The notes under the pieces are model-generated. The model was not told the origin of the DNA and made no database searches. It saw nothing but the letters and a program-made list of their open reading frames with translations. Positions 16,231 to 24,288 of a stretch of 34,645 nt of DNA are shown here, one piece after another (the first letter of the stretch is position 1; the number at the start of each line of letters is the position of its first letter). Both the position numbers and the translations under genes were made by a program. The stretch comes from an uncultured Muribaculaceae bacterium (GTDB taxonomy: Bacteria > Bacteroidota > Bacteroidia > Bacteroidales > Muribaculaceae), in contig CAJTXU010000029.1 of NCBI GenBank assembly GCA_910584125.1, forward strand, positions 1 to 34,645, in the 5' to 3' direction.

Positions 16231-16977
16231 TTAAACGAGGCTTTTGCCGCCGTCGATCACGAGGCTTGTGCCCGTCACCCATGATGCGGCGTCCGACAGA
16301 AGGTAGATTACTGCGTACGCCACTTCCTCCGGGCGACCGTATCGCTTCAGCGGATAGGTGGCCTCGTCGGCGGCGTGCTCCTCGTCGGTGACGCTGCCGC
16401 GGTGGATCAGCGGCGTGTCGATCATGGCCGGCAGCACCGTGTTGACGCGTATTCCCTTGGCGGCGAGCTCTCGCGCACAGAATTTCATGAACGAATCGAG
16501 GGCCGCTTTCGACGCTCCGTAGGCGCCGTTGCCGATGGTGAAGAAATGCGTGCCTCCCATCGACGATATGGCCACCACCGACGCTCCGCCCTTCACCTTC
16601 TTCTTCTTGAGAAGGAGCCGGAGCAGCTCGACCGGATTGAGGAAATTGGTGTCGAAGACGTCGAGCAGTTTCTTGCGCGTCGAGAACTGCACGGGGAGCA
16701 TCATGCCGATGCCCGAGCAGAGCGCCACGCCGTCGAGGGCGTCGCATTCGGCCACGAGGCGTTCGACGTCTTCGGTGGCCGACAGGTCGGCCGGCACGGC
16801 CGTGTGTCCTTCTCCGGCCAGCATCGCCAGAGTCTCGTCAAGGCGTTCCTGGCTGCGGCCGGTGGCTATGATGGTCGCTCCGAGGCGCGAGCACTCCACG
16901 GCCACGGCGCGGCCGATGCCCGACGAGGCGCCGGTGACGAGCACGCGCTTGCCCTGTAATGAAAACGGATTCTCCAT
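16231..16977 (-). CDS. SDR-family oxidoreductase (SDR-2)
   Basis: A second classical short-chain dehydrogenase of 248 residues. TGASSGIG (15-22) binds the nucleotide, the catalytic tyrosine and lysine are Y153 and K157 in GAYGASKAAL, and the serine is in AISSMGG (about 138-139). The usual NNAG motif is replaced by LCSGIGMM. A lysine run (LLKKKKVKG, about 123-130) is unusual. The C-terminal WVTGTSLVIDGG is FabG-like. Two reductases next to two KAS III genes suggest two successive extension and reduction rounds, or an NAD(P)-dependent step of different chemistry. It is 16 bases downstream of KAS III-2. Confidence 0.82.
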   Translation of the reverse strand: MENPFSLQGKRVLVTGASSGIGRAVAVECSRLGATIIATGRSQERLDETLAMLAGEGHTAVPADLSATEDVERLVAECDALDGVALCSGIGMMLPVQFSTRKKLLDVFDTNFLNPVELLRLLLKKKKVKGGASVVAISSMGGTHFFTIGNGAYGASKAALDSFMKFCARELAAKGIRVNTVLPAMIDTPLIHRGSVTDEEHAADEATYPLKRYGRPEEVAYAVIYLLSDAASWVTGTSLVIDGGKSLV

Positions 16978-16993
16978 CGTGATGTTCCGGTTT

Positions 16994-18037
16994 TTAGAGT
17001 TCTACAAGAGGGGGAATGACGATATGGTCGGCCTCGAAGGCTATCGTTCCCCACGACAGGCCGACGCCGAATCCGCATCCGATGACGCGTACCTTATTGT
17101 CGGGCAGCGTCTTGCCCAGTTCGGTGGTGATGGTTAGCGGGATGGATGCCGACGAGGTGTTGCCGAAATGCGTCATTGAGTAAGGCACCTTCTCTTCGGG
17201 CAGCTTGAGCTTGGCGCGGATCGTCTCGTTCATCTTGCGGTTGGCCTGATGGAAGACGAAATAGTCGAAGTCGGCATATTCGAAACCGGCCTCCTTGGCG
17301 AGCTTCTTAATTGACTTGGGGGCGGTGGTGATTCCGAACGCGAACACGTCCATGCCCTTCATGCGTGTCTGCAGGCCGTGGCGCTTGCGCCCGTCCTCGC
17401 ACTCGACGAGTTCGAAGGTCTTCTCGTTGATGGGGTTTCGCGTGCCTCCCTCGGGGCGGATTATCGCGTCGTAGCCGGTGCCGTCTGTTCCGACTTCGAT
17501 GAATATCGGATATTGCGAACGCTCGGGGTCATATTCCACAGCTGTGGCCGTGCCGGCGTATCCGAAGAGCTGGTCGGGCTCTTCGTACGCGCTCTTGCGG
17601 GCGTCGCCCGAGAGTACGAGCGCGCGGCGCAGCGACGTGCCGGCCTGCAGCAGCGAGAGGGCCGTGGTCATGCCGTAGACCCAGCCCGAGCAGCCGAGCG
17701 AAATGTCCTGGCAGAGGCAGGCCTTCTTGAGGCCGAGCTTGCCGTGGAGCACGCATGCCGTGGCCGGCAGTATATAGTCGGGGGTCTGCGACACGAATAT
17801 CAGCACGTCGATGCTGTCGCGTTCCCAACCGAGGCTCTCGAGCAGGCGCTCGGTCGCGGCCTGACAGAGGTCGGAGGCTGTGAAGTCGTTGCTCCACCTC
17901 TTCTCGAGGATGCCGGTGGTGGCCATGTAGGCCTCGCGGTTGTAGGCCGTGCTGGTCGATATGGTTGGCTCCACGTGTTCGGGCACGCAGGTCGCAATGC
18001 CCGCCACGCGGAGATTCTCGAATTTGAAAAAAGCCAT
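16994..18037 (-). CDS. Ketoacyl-ACP synthase III-like enzyme (KAS III-2)
   Basis: A 347-residue FabH-type condensing enzyme. The catalytic residues are C116 in DISLGCSGWVYGM, H263 in FHQANRKM and N293 in FGNTSSASIP. The ending GFGVGLSWGTI is typical of the family. It shares the same overall plan with KAS III-1 (for example LGWERDSIDVLIF in both) but differs in the substrate-loop sequences, so the two are probably ancient paralogues with different substrates. It starts 2 bases after ACP-2, implying translational coupling and direct partnership. Condensation with malonyl-ACP is the default function; acyl transfer is the alternative. Confidence 0.85.
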   Translation of the reverse strand: MAFFKFENLRVAGIATCVPEHVEPTISTSTAYNREAYMATTGILEKRWSNDFTASDLCQAATERLLESLGWERDSIDVLIFVSQTPDYILPATACVLHGKLGLKKACLCQDISLGCSGWVYGMTTALSLLQAGTSLRRALVLSGDARKSAYEEPDQLFGYAGTATAVEYDPERSQYPIFIEVGTDGTGYDAIIRPEGGTRNPINEKTFELVECEDGRKRHGLQTRMKGMDVFAFGITTAPKSIKKLAKEAGFEYADFDYFVFHQANRKMNETIRAKLKLPEEKVPYSMTHFGNTSSASIPLTITTELGKTLPDNKVRVIGCGFGVGLSWGTIAFEADHIVIPPLVEL

Positions 18038-18039
18038 CG

Positions 18040-18270
18040 TCAGAGTTTGGACTGCACTGTGTTATAGAGATCCTCGACTGTCTTCGCGGCTTTCATGTCG
18101 TCGCCCTTGAGGGTGACGTCATACTCCTCGTCGACCATCGCGATGATCGAGAGCGCCGAAAGCGACGACCATTCGTCAAGGTCGCGGAATGCGGTGGTAG
18201 CTGTAATCTCCGCGGGATCTGTCTCCTCCATCTGTGCCGCGAAGTTGTCGATAAATTCTTTAAGTTCCAT
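18040..18270 (-). CDS. Acyl carrier protein (ACP-2)
   Basis: A 76-residue acidic protein with ACP helices. The attachment serine should be S36 in LDEWSSLSALSI. The aspartate that normally precedes it is replaced by serine (S35), while ACP-1 keeps DS. The second half (MVDEEYDVTLKGDDMKAAKTVEDLY) is a typical ACP helix II-III sequence. It lies directly upstream of KAS III-2 with a 2-base gap. The altered site might select a particular phosphopantetheinyl transferase. Confidence 0.82.
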   Translation of the reverse strand: MELKEFIDNFAAQMEETDPAEITATTAFRDLDEWSSLSALSIIAMVDEEYDVTLKGDDMKAAKTVEDLYNTVQSKL

Positions 18271-18314
18271 ATCTTTCTTTATCTTTGTGATTTAATATTA
18301 TTTGAATTGAGTTG

Positions 18315-18962
18315 TCAGAATTTGAATATTTTGGCGGGATTGCCCATGTAGGTGCACCCGTCCTTGGGCCGCGTCATCAGAGGCGACAGGGGCGAGAGCG
18401 TGACCTCGTTGCCAACGCGGAGGCCCTGCTTGACGAACGAGCCTGAGCCGAAGAGGTTGCAGTCGCCTATAATGGTTTCGCCCGAGATTCTGACTCCGGG
18501 CATAAGGACATTGCAGTCGCCCATACGGGCGTCATGACCCAAGGTGACGGTGCCGTTGAGCACGTTGAAGTCGCCGATCGAGACATTGACCGTGACGCGG
18601 CAATGGCTCTTGATGATGTTGCCACGTCCCATCGAGAACGACTCCGGGTCCTCGGCCACGAAATCGGGCGACACGAGGTTGGGGAAATAGATGTGTGGAT
18701 TTGTGATGTTCCCTGATATCAGTTTCCGAGTTCGGGGATTTCCCACGCATATCACTACGGCAAGAGGCGAGTCGACGGAGTTGAGTTCGTCTGTCCCTCC
18801 CAATAGCCCCCCGTATTTGTCGGAGAGCTTTTCAGCCTGGGCGGGATCGTCGTCGTAAAAACCTACGAGATTCCAGACTGGCTCCTTCTGGTTGATCAAG
18901 TCTATCATGGCCGCGATCTCTCTGCCCAATCCTCCGGCCCCGAATATTGCTATATCTTTCAT
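18315..18962 (-). CDS. pglD: PglD/NeuD-family sugar N-acetyltransferase
   Basis: A 215-residue protein with an N-terminal Rossmann-like nucleotide-sugar domain (IAIFGAGGLGREIA, residues 4-17) and a C-terminal left-handed beta-helix of hexapeptide repeats (about 105-205). H143 in VTLGHDARMGD matches the catalytic histidine position of PglD. The predicted job is acetyl-CoA-dependent acetylation of the 4-amine of UDP-4-amino-4,6-dideoxy-GlcNAc, the last step to UDP-diNAc-bacillosamine. It is 11-16 kb away from pglF/E/C in the same operon and sits beside the acyl-carrier genes, so it could instead use an acyl-ACP donor to add a longer chain. The family is clear; the acyl donor is open. Confidence 0.78.
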   Translation of the reverse strand: MKDIAIFGAGGLGREIAAMIDLINQKEPVWNLVGFYDDDPAQAEKLSDKYGGLLGGTDELNSVDSPLAVVICVGNPRTRKLISGNITNPHIYFPNLVSPDFVAEDPESFSMGRGNIIKSHCRVTVNVSIGDFNVLNGTVTLGHDARMGDCNVLMPGVRISGETIIGDCNLFGSGSFVKQGLRVGNEVTLSPLSPLMTRPKDGCTYMGNPAKIFKF

Positions 18963-19020
18963 TTTTTCTGAGACTGTCTATGATTACGCTGTTCTGGATG
19001 CGATGACATCGGTGTCTTCG

Positions 19021-20181
19021 TCAGGATTTCCGGTTTTTTTCATCATCATAAAGCCCGGGCATGAAGTCATCGTAGAATAATCTTTTATCCACATAACATT
19101 GCCTGTTGTGCTGCTTCTGTTCGGATGTCAGGCCCTTGAGCGAATCCATGTCTTTGAGATCGTCATCGAACGAATATACTATATATCCTTTCTGTCTATA
19201 GTAGGGGAGGAGATTGTTGTCGTTCCTGAGGAAGACTTTCACTCCGTTCTTCAGCAGTTCGACTATATTCCCCGAAGCCTCCTGACGATGTTGGCCAAAA
19301 AACGCTACATCGACCGACGACAACATTTTGCAGTAGCTCTCGAAGTCCATATAGTCCAATATAGGCTCGAATTTGTCGCCGAACAATTCTTTGCCCATTC
19401 TGAGCACTTTATTTCTTACAGCGTCCATTCCGTATGAGAGGGGGACAATCTTTCTCAGCTTATTGTCAGGGTCAATTTCCCGAAGACGTTTGAAAATTGT
19501 GTCATGATTGCCGAACAACGAGGCCTGGTGATTTATCATCACTGTTGTGACGGGGCGCTCGTCAGTGCTGTTGATAAAGCCCTTTGGTTCTTCTCCGGCA
19601 AGAGAGGCGCAGTATGCGAAAAATCTGAATTTAGCCCGGACGTCATAGTATTTTTTCCAGAGATCGTAGTCGGCTTTGTTCCAGAAGCAGAAATAGTCCA
19701 CGAGTGGGAAAAGTTTTTTGAACCTTGCCGGGCGATAACTATGGGTGAGTTTCCTGATTATCTTGCTCAAAGAGTTGGGCAGGTAGTAAGTCTCCTTATC
19801 GAAGATGGAAGTCCGGTTGTCAGACACTCTGTAGCCTTTCTCAAAGGCAATCGTCTCATATAGCTCGAATCCCCAGAAAATCCAGTAGACTGTGACCTCT
19901 GTTGTCTTTTTCAGGGCTTTCACCACAGGAAGCATGTATTCGACCATTGAGTGGAGCACGACTCTCGTGATTCCCTCCTTACGGCACATCTCTACAATCT
20001 TCTTCTGATTGTCCTTGTCATAGCAATTCATTACCGTGAAACCATCGGATTGCTTGATGATATTGAGATTGCCGGTTCTGGAATGGACTATGAAGAGATT
20101 GTCGCCCGGATAGTATCGTTCGAATATATGTCGCGAACCTGATATGAAATTATGGTCACAACAGAGATGGAGTGTCGTCAT
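19021..20181 (-). CDS. WecF-like (GT56) glycosyltransferase
   Basis: A 386-residue soluble glycosyltransferase that resembles WecF/RffT, the TDP-Fuc4NAc:lipid-II transferase of enterobacterial common antigen. Shared features are the YWIFWGFELYE block (about 100-110; WecF has HIWGADLYE), a TTVMINHQASLFGNHD segment corresponding to WecF ILVGNSGDRSNEH, the VPLSYGM block, and the late ELLKNGVKVFLRNDN block. It probably adds a 4-amino-4,6-dideoxyhexose derivative to undecaprenyl-linked bacillosamine. This agrees with the VioA-like aminotransferase in the operon. It is the only conventional glycosyltransferase I can recognise in the locus. Confidence 0.75.
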   Translation of the reverse strand: MTTLHLCCDHNFISGSRHIFERYYPGDNLFIVHSRTGNLNIIKQSDGFTVMNCYDKDNQKKIVEMCRKEGITRVVLHSMVEYMLPVVKALKKTTEVTVYWIFWGFELYETIAFEKGYRVSDNRTSIFDKETYYLPNSLSKIIRKLTHSYRPARFKKLFPLVDYFCFWNKADYDLWKKYYDVRAKFRFFAYCASLAGEEPKGFINSTDERPVTTVMINHQASLFGNHDTIFKRLREIDPDNKLRKIVPLSYGMDAVRNKVLRMGKELFGDKFEPILDYMDFESYCKMLSSVDVAFFGQHRQEASGNIVELLKNGVKVFLRNDNNLLPYYRQKGYIVYSFDDDLKDMDSLKGLTSEQKQHNRQCYVDKRLFYDDFMPGLYDDEKNRKS

Positions 20182-20252
20182 TAATCTCGAATGAAAGAAG
20201 TTGGAGTTGAATGTGTGTGATTGCCGGATCTGGTTATGTCGAGTCAGGGATT

Positions 20253-21545
20253 CTATATATGTGGAGCTGATTCGCCGAGCCTTCTTCCTGTTTGCCGACG
20301 CGATACGAGCTCATCAGAGAAAATATTGAATTTGCCTCTCGGCACCTTGGCGAGTATCGGCAAAGTTAAGAGGAACAGATACATCCAGATTTCTTTCGTC
20401 GGGTAATCCCGGATTATGTTGGCCACCACATACAAAATCATAAATCCTATGGATTTAAACGAACGGTATTTCAGAGTGTATATCAGCAGCAGTATGATGA
20501 GCAGCGCGCTGCCTATGATGCCACGCAGATAAAAATAGCGTTTGTATCCCGCGTTTCCAAGCGTGATGTTGTCACGGCTGTCGCTTGAAGATCCGAAAGC
20601 ATCTTTTCCTACTCCCAGCCATATTTTGTCGGTCTTCATATATCTTGAATATGCCACTTCAAAGGGCGTTGTCGTACGGTTGTAGCCGGCGAGTTCACCG
20701 CTTTCAGTGATTTCAAGACGTGAGACAATAGCCTTGTTGAGCACATTGTCTCCATTAAGATAAATCGTGGCACCGATTCCTACGAGAATGAACAGTCCGG
20801 CTATAATGTACATAGTCATATACTTTCGCCTGTCGTACAATGTGATGATGACCCCTCCCACTATCAGGCCATATGCGGCGAGAGAGAGAGACATGGCGGT
20901 CGACACGAGCAATATGATGTTGCTCGGCTTGCGGAGGTCATATCCGTCTATATACAACAGGAACGCGCACATTGTCCCGAGATGCCCCGGTTCGAGGAAC
21001 GGCCCGGCGAATCGGTACAGGTCGCCTGGATTGTTTATGGCGAATGTATTGAAAAGAAAGTAGACCTTGTGATGATAATAGGTCTCATTGTTGTCAACAT
21101 AGTAAGGCATATCCATTCCCAACAGGAAAGGAATCCAGCCGACCATCGCAACAGACAATATTATGACAACCGCCAGCTTGAAATTTTTAAGCACCAACAG
21201 CTTGTCGTGCAGCGGGCTCTGCACTATCACTGCCGCGGTGAATATCGTTATGCATAGGCATATGTTCGAGAGAAGGTTTATTTCGCCCAATATGACCCTG
21301 TCATAGATGAAGATGGCGGCAAGCAACATGATGACGACACCCTTGAACAATGTGATGCGGTCAAGAATCTTCGCCCGTACGATGCTGTAATACAACACGC
21401 ATCCGAAAGCGCTAAGGTAAATGAGCAGCTCTGAAATGAATCTCACATAGAGAATCCTGTTGGACTTGAACATTATCAGGATGATACCGATGCTGAGAAG
21501 CACCAGCTCAATCGGCTGTCTCTCCTTGCGAGGGTGCCGCGACAT
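20253..21545 (-). CDS. wzy: Wzy-like polysaccharide polymerase
   Basis: An integral membrane protein of 430 residues, taking the ATG at 21545 (MSRHPRKERQ), 11 bases after the upstream stop; longer upstream starts overlap the hydrolase gene. About eleven to twelve hydrophobic segments are visible, with a larger polar loop (roughly residues 150-190, around DMPYYVDNNETYYHHK) and another after the middle helices (around NRTTTPFEVAYSRY and GVGKDAFGSS). The pattern, poor sequence conservation and lower GC are typical of Wzy O-antigen/capsule polymerases, which join flipped repeat units in the periplasm. The GxGxxxF-like segment (WLGVGKDAFG) recurs in this family. A ligase-type WaaL cannot be excluded from sequence alone, but Wzx/Wzc in the locus favour Wzy. 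Confidence 0.78.
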   Translation of the reverse strand: MSRHPRKERQPIELVLLSIGIILIMFKSNRILYVRFISELLIYLSAFGCVLYYSIVRAKILDRITLFKGVVIMLLAAIFIYDRVILGEINLLSNICLCITIFTAAVIVQSPLHDKLLVLKNFKLAVVIILSVAMVGWIPFLLGMDMPYYVDNNETYYHHKVYFLFNTFAINNPGDLYRFAGPFLEPGHLGTMCAFLLYIDGYDLRKPSNIILLVSTAMSLSLAAYGLIVGGVIITLYDRRKYMTMYIIAGLFILVGIGATIYLNGDNVLNKAIVSRLEITESGELAGYNRTTTPFEVAYSRYMKTDKIWLGVGKDAFGSSSDSRDNITLGNAGYKRYFYLRGIIGSALLIILLLIYTLKYRSFKSIGFMILYVVANIIRDYPTKEIWMYLFLLTLPILAKVPRGKFNIFSDELVSRRQTGRRLGESAPHI

Positions 21546-21555
21546 GATTGTCTTC

Positions 21556-22731
21556 TCAGTTTCCCTTTGCATTTTCCAACAGGTGTTTGTGGAGAGATTT
21601 GATAAGAGGCTTATGGATGTCGCCATAGCCGTCGATATAGTCGGAATCCGCCCCGGCGGTGACGATGACATATCCGGTGCGGGTCGTGGGGTCGAATATC
21701 ATGCACGTTTTCACGCCAGGAATGCCGCCGGTCTGTCCGTGCAGGGTTTTCCCAGGCACCAGATCGGTGTATTGTCTGAACGACAGTCCGTAGTTGCCGT
21801 CGCCAACATAATTACGCTGCATTTCGCGTTCGGAGCGTGATGAGAGCACTCGTTTCCCATCGAGCGTGCCGTAGTTCATGTGCATCATCATGAAGCGCGC
21901 CAGGTCGGGGGCGGAGATTTTCATGCCTGCGGGTGAATAGACGATGTTGAGTGAATTCAGCAGCTTGTATTTTCCGGGCAGAAGCACGTTGTACCTCTTG
22001 ATCACGTAGTCGTTGATCTTGGTTTTTCCTTTTTCGTGATAGTACGGGGTCACTATGCGGTTTTCGTCAAGGAGAATTGTGTTGAAACCGCCCTTTATGT
22101 CGAGAGGTTTCAAAATGAGGCTGTCGACCACCGTGTCAAGAGGGCGGCCGGTGGCGCCCTCTATGACCGCGCTCAGAAGCGTGTAGTTGAGATTGCAGTA
22201 CTTATAGTCGCGTGTGTCGGAATAGCATCTGAAATAATTCGGGGTCTTTCCCGGATTGATCGAATCCATGCACCACCACGAATATGAGTCGTTTATGCCT
22301 GATGTGTGGGTCAGCAGCTGCTTGATTGTGATTGGCGTTGAAGGAAATTTCGGATTGCGTAGCTGAAACCCGATATATTTGGCTGCGTCATCGTTGAGTT
22401 TCAGTTTCTTATCCTGCATCAGGCGCATGATTGCCGTTGCGATGAATGTTTTCGATACCGATGCGAGACAGTATAGGTCATCGTCTTTTACGGGTATGCC
22501 CGGATTTGTGCCGTCGGGCAGCACGCGGTATCCCATTGACTTTGAGTAGATGATTGAATCGTCAGAGACGACGGCTATGCTCATCGCTGTAATCTTGCGC
22601 TCCTTGAACACCCTCTCTATCTCCTCTTCGAGACCGGCGTCGTTGCGTGCGTATGAATTGACGCTCGCCCAGATTGTGAGCGAGATGACGACCGCGAGCA
22701 GCGCGAATGTGGCCTTAATGGTACGTTTCAT
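21556..22731 (-). CDS. Exported serine hydrolase, beta-lactamase class C/PBP-like
   Basis: A 391-residue serine hydrolase with an N-terminal signal peptide (hydrophobic residues about 6-23, cleavage near SYA). The catalytic SxxK tetrad is S91-V-S-K94 in CLASVSKTFIA, the YxN motif is Y178-C-N in YKYCNLNYTLLS, and a HGQTGGIPG block near 330 stands for the third (H/K)xG motif. LLTHTSGI is a family hallmark. It acts outside the cytoplasmic membrane and might be an esterase or transacylase. It overlaps the upstream GNAT gene by 17 bases and sits in front of wzy. In this acyl-rich locus, removing or transferring acyl groups on the glycan is an attractive but unproven role. Confidence 0.85.
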   Translation of the reverse strand: MKRTIKATFALLAVVISLTIWASVNSYARNDAGLEEEIERVFKERKITAMSIAVVSDDSIIYSKSMGYRVLPDGTNPGIPVKDDDLYCLASVSKTFIATAIMRLMQDKKLKLNDDAAKYIGFQLRNPKFPSTPITIKQLLTHTSGINDSYSWWCMDSINPGKTPNYFRCYSDTRDYKYCNLNYTLLSAVIEGATGRPLDTVVDSLILKPLDIKGGFNTILLDENRIVTPYYHEKGKTKINDYVIKRYNVLLPGKYKLLNSLNIVYSPAGMKISAPDLARFMMMHMNYGTLDGKRVLSSRSEREMQRNYVGDGNYGLSFRQYTDLVPGKTLHGQTGGIPGVKTCMIFDPTTRTGYVIVTAGADSDYIDGYGDIHKPLIKSLHKHLLENAKGN

Positions 22732-23326
22732 ATTTTTTCTTGATTCTTTTGGCCTTTTTTGCTATCGAGAGCAAAGAATATTCACCGTCGGCCATAAGTC
22801 TGTAGTATTCGTCACGAAGAAGCGAGTACACACATTGGTCATGATATCTGCCGTCTTTGTACACGGCTTGGCGTAAAGTCCCCTCCAGTTTGTATCCGCA
22901 GGCCTCCATCAGGACCCTCGATGTGATATGCTCCGCGAGGCATCGGCCTTCGAAGCGGTTTATGTTCAGATGGTCGAACACAAGTTGTCTGGTCAGAATG
23001 CCGGCCTCATGGCGCACTATACCGTCTTGAGCATCACGGTCGAGCACTATGCCTCCGCCGAAAGCTGTCCGGTTAAGGTGGTCGATGTTGTTGACCGACA
23101 GATAGCCCACCATCCTATCATCTGCCTTGAGGCATATGGCCAGATAGATGTCGCGACGGTTTTCGTGCATCTTCGAGATCACCCAGTCGCGCTCTATCGC
23201 CTCAGGCACGTATTTGAACGGAGCGCTTACGAGCGCCTGCATCCGCCGGTCGTTGCGCCAGCGGTTGATTACCGGGACATCCTCTTCGATGAACCCTCGA
23301 AGATATATCGAATATTCGTCGTTCAT
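22715..23326 (-). CDS. GNAT-family N-acyltransferase
   Basis: A 203-residue RimJ/RimL-like GNAT protein. It begins YLRGFIEEDVPVINRWRND. The acyl-CoA-binding region lies near GGIVLDRDAQDGIVRHEAG (about 89-107), and it ends with NRFEGRCLAEHITSRVLMEACGYKLEGTLRQ, the typical GNAT motif B region. The lysine-rich tail (AKKAKRIKKKYE) is unusual. It overlaps the DegT-like gene upstream by ATGA. Like WecD, it is a good candidate to acylate the 4-amino group of a dTDP-4-amino-4,6-dideoxyhexose, possibly with the acyl group made by the KAS III/ACP module. The substrate is inferred only from neighbours. Confidence 0.8.
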   Translation of the reverse strand: MNDEYSIYLRGFIEEDVPVINRWRNDRRMQALVSAPFKYVPEAIERDWVISKMHENRRDIYLAICLKADDRMVGYLSVNNIDHLNRTAFGGGIVLDRDAQDGIVRHEAGILTRQLVFDHLNINRFEGRCLAEHITSRVLMEACGYKLEGTLRQAVYKDGRYHDQCVYSLLRDEYYRLMADGEYSLLSIAKKAKRIKKKYETYH

Positions 23327-24288
23327 ATATTTTTCTTTATTGTTTCCACAATCCTGAGCATGTCATCGCGTCCGAGCGACTGATCGACCGGCAACGGAAT
23401 CAGGCACGAAGCGAGGTGATGCGCCGGGTCGTCGGGCGAGGTCTCCTCAAGCACGTTCGGCCAGTATGTGGCCGTGAATATCTTTTCAGCGATGAGCCTC
23501 CCCCTCAGCTGCGGCTCGGCCACAAGAAGAGGGTAGACCATGGGCACGCATTCGTCGTCGGCCCTCGAGGTGACGTGTCCAAGACCGTTGATGCCGTCAA
23601 GAGCCTCCGCGAGCTGACGGAAGTTCCTGCGTCTCCGTCCGGCCGCCCAGTCGTAGTCGACCGAGGCGAGAATTGAACGCGTCAGCCTCGACATCCTCAT
23701 AGGCGGCATATCGTCGAGGGTCTCCTCCGAATGCCTGAAATCGGCGTATCCCGACTCGGCTCCTGTGTCAAGCCTCTTGAGTTGCGGCAGCATACGTGAG
23801 GCCGACTCATCGGTGGCTTCCGGCATTTCCACATGCGCGTCGCAATACAGATATCCGCCGTCGGAGACTCCGAAGAACTTGCGGGGCGAGTATATTGTGT
23901 CCACGCTCTGCGTGGGGCGGGCGTAGAACGCCTGAGCGTTGTCGACGATGAGGCCGTGGCCCATGGCGCAGACAAGGTCGATGACAGTGCGTCGTTTGAG
24001 GTCGAAGTAATTGGTATAGACAAACGCTTCGTCATCGGCGAGGTCCGGGACCTCAACCGGTTCGAGGTCATAGCCTATGCCGTATCTGTCATATTCAATC
24101 CCCAGACGTCGTATAGGCTCGAGCATCGCCGAGCAGGTGAAGTCAGGCAGCCAGACCTTGCGGACACCTCTCGCTTTCAGACAGACCTCCAGACAGCAGC
24201 GGGCCGAGTTGAGCCCAATGCCCTGCCTATGATATTCAGCCTGCGGCTTAAGCTCAAGAGCCGGATACCCTCCTATGCACCTCGTCAT
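23323..24288 (-). CDS. Divergent DegT/DnrJ-like PLP-dependent protein
   Basis: A 321-residue protein, shorter than usual (360-420), with a DegT-type layout. LNSARCCLEVCLKARG stands where the SGT block normally is, LPDFTCSAMLEPIRRLG follows, IVDNAQAFYA corresponds to the EDAAHAxGA block (D116), and YSPRKFFGVSDGGYLY carries the probable PLP lysine K137. The divergence suggests a different substrate from the sugar aminotransferases in the same operon. It overlaps both neighbours through ATGA junctions (24285-24288 upstream and 23323-23326 downstream), so ATP-grasp, this protein and GNAT are made together. It could generate an amine that the ATP-grasp enzyme then couples. Confidence 0.7.
   Translation of the reverse strand: MTRCIGGYPALELKPQAEYHRQGIGLNSARCCLEVCLKARGVRKVWLPDFTCSAMLEPIRRLGIEYDRYGIGYDLEPVEVPDLADDEAFVYTNYFDLKRRTVIDLVCAMGHGLIVDNAQAFYARPTQSVDTIYSPRKFFGVSDGGYLYCDAHVEMPEATDESASRMLPQLKRLDTGAESGYADFRHSEETLDDMPPMRMSRLTRSILASVDYDWAAGRRRRNFRQLAEALDGINGLGHVTSRADDECVPMVYPLLVAEPQLRGRLIAEKIFTATYWPNVLEETSPDDPAHHLASCLIPLPVDQSLGRDDMLRIVETIKKNI

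Noticed and set aside
15479..16747. SDR-1 as a 422-residue fusion protein
   Set aside because: The extra N-terminal part is an Arg/His-rich out-of-frame reading of SDR-2. The ATG at 16216 starts a normal-length reductase with its TGxxxGIG motif at the expected position.
12756..18270. Aryl polyene or menaquinone-type biosynthesis cluster
   Set aside because: There are no KAS I/II (FabF-like) chain-elongating enzymes, dehydratases, ammonia-lyases or glycolipid acyltransferases. The block is enclosed by glycan genes on both sides.
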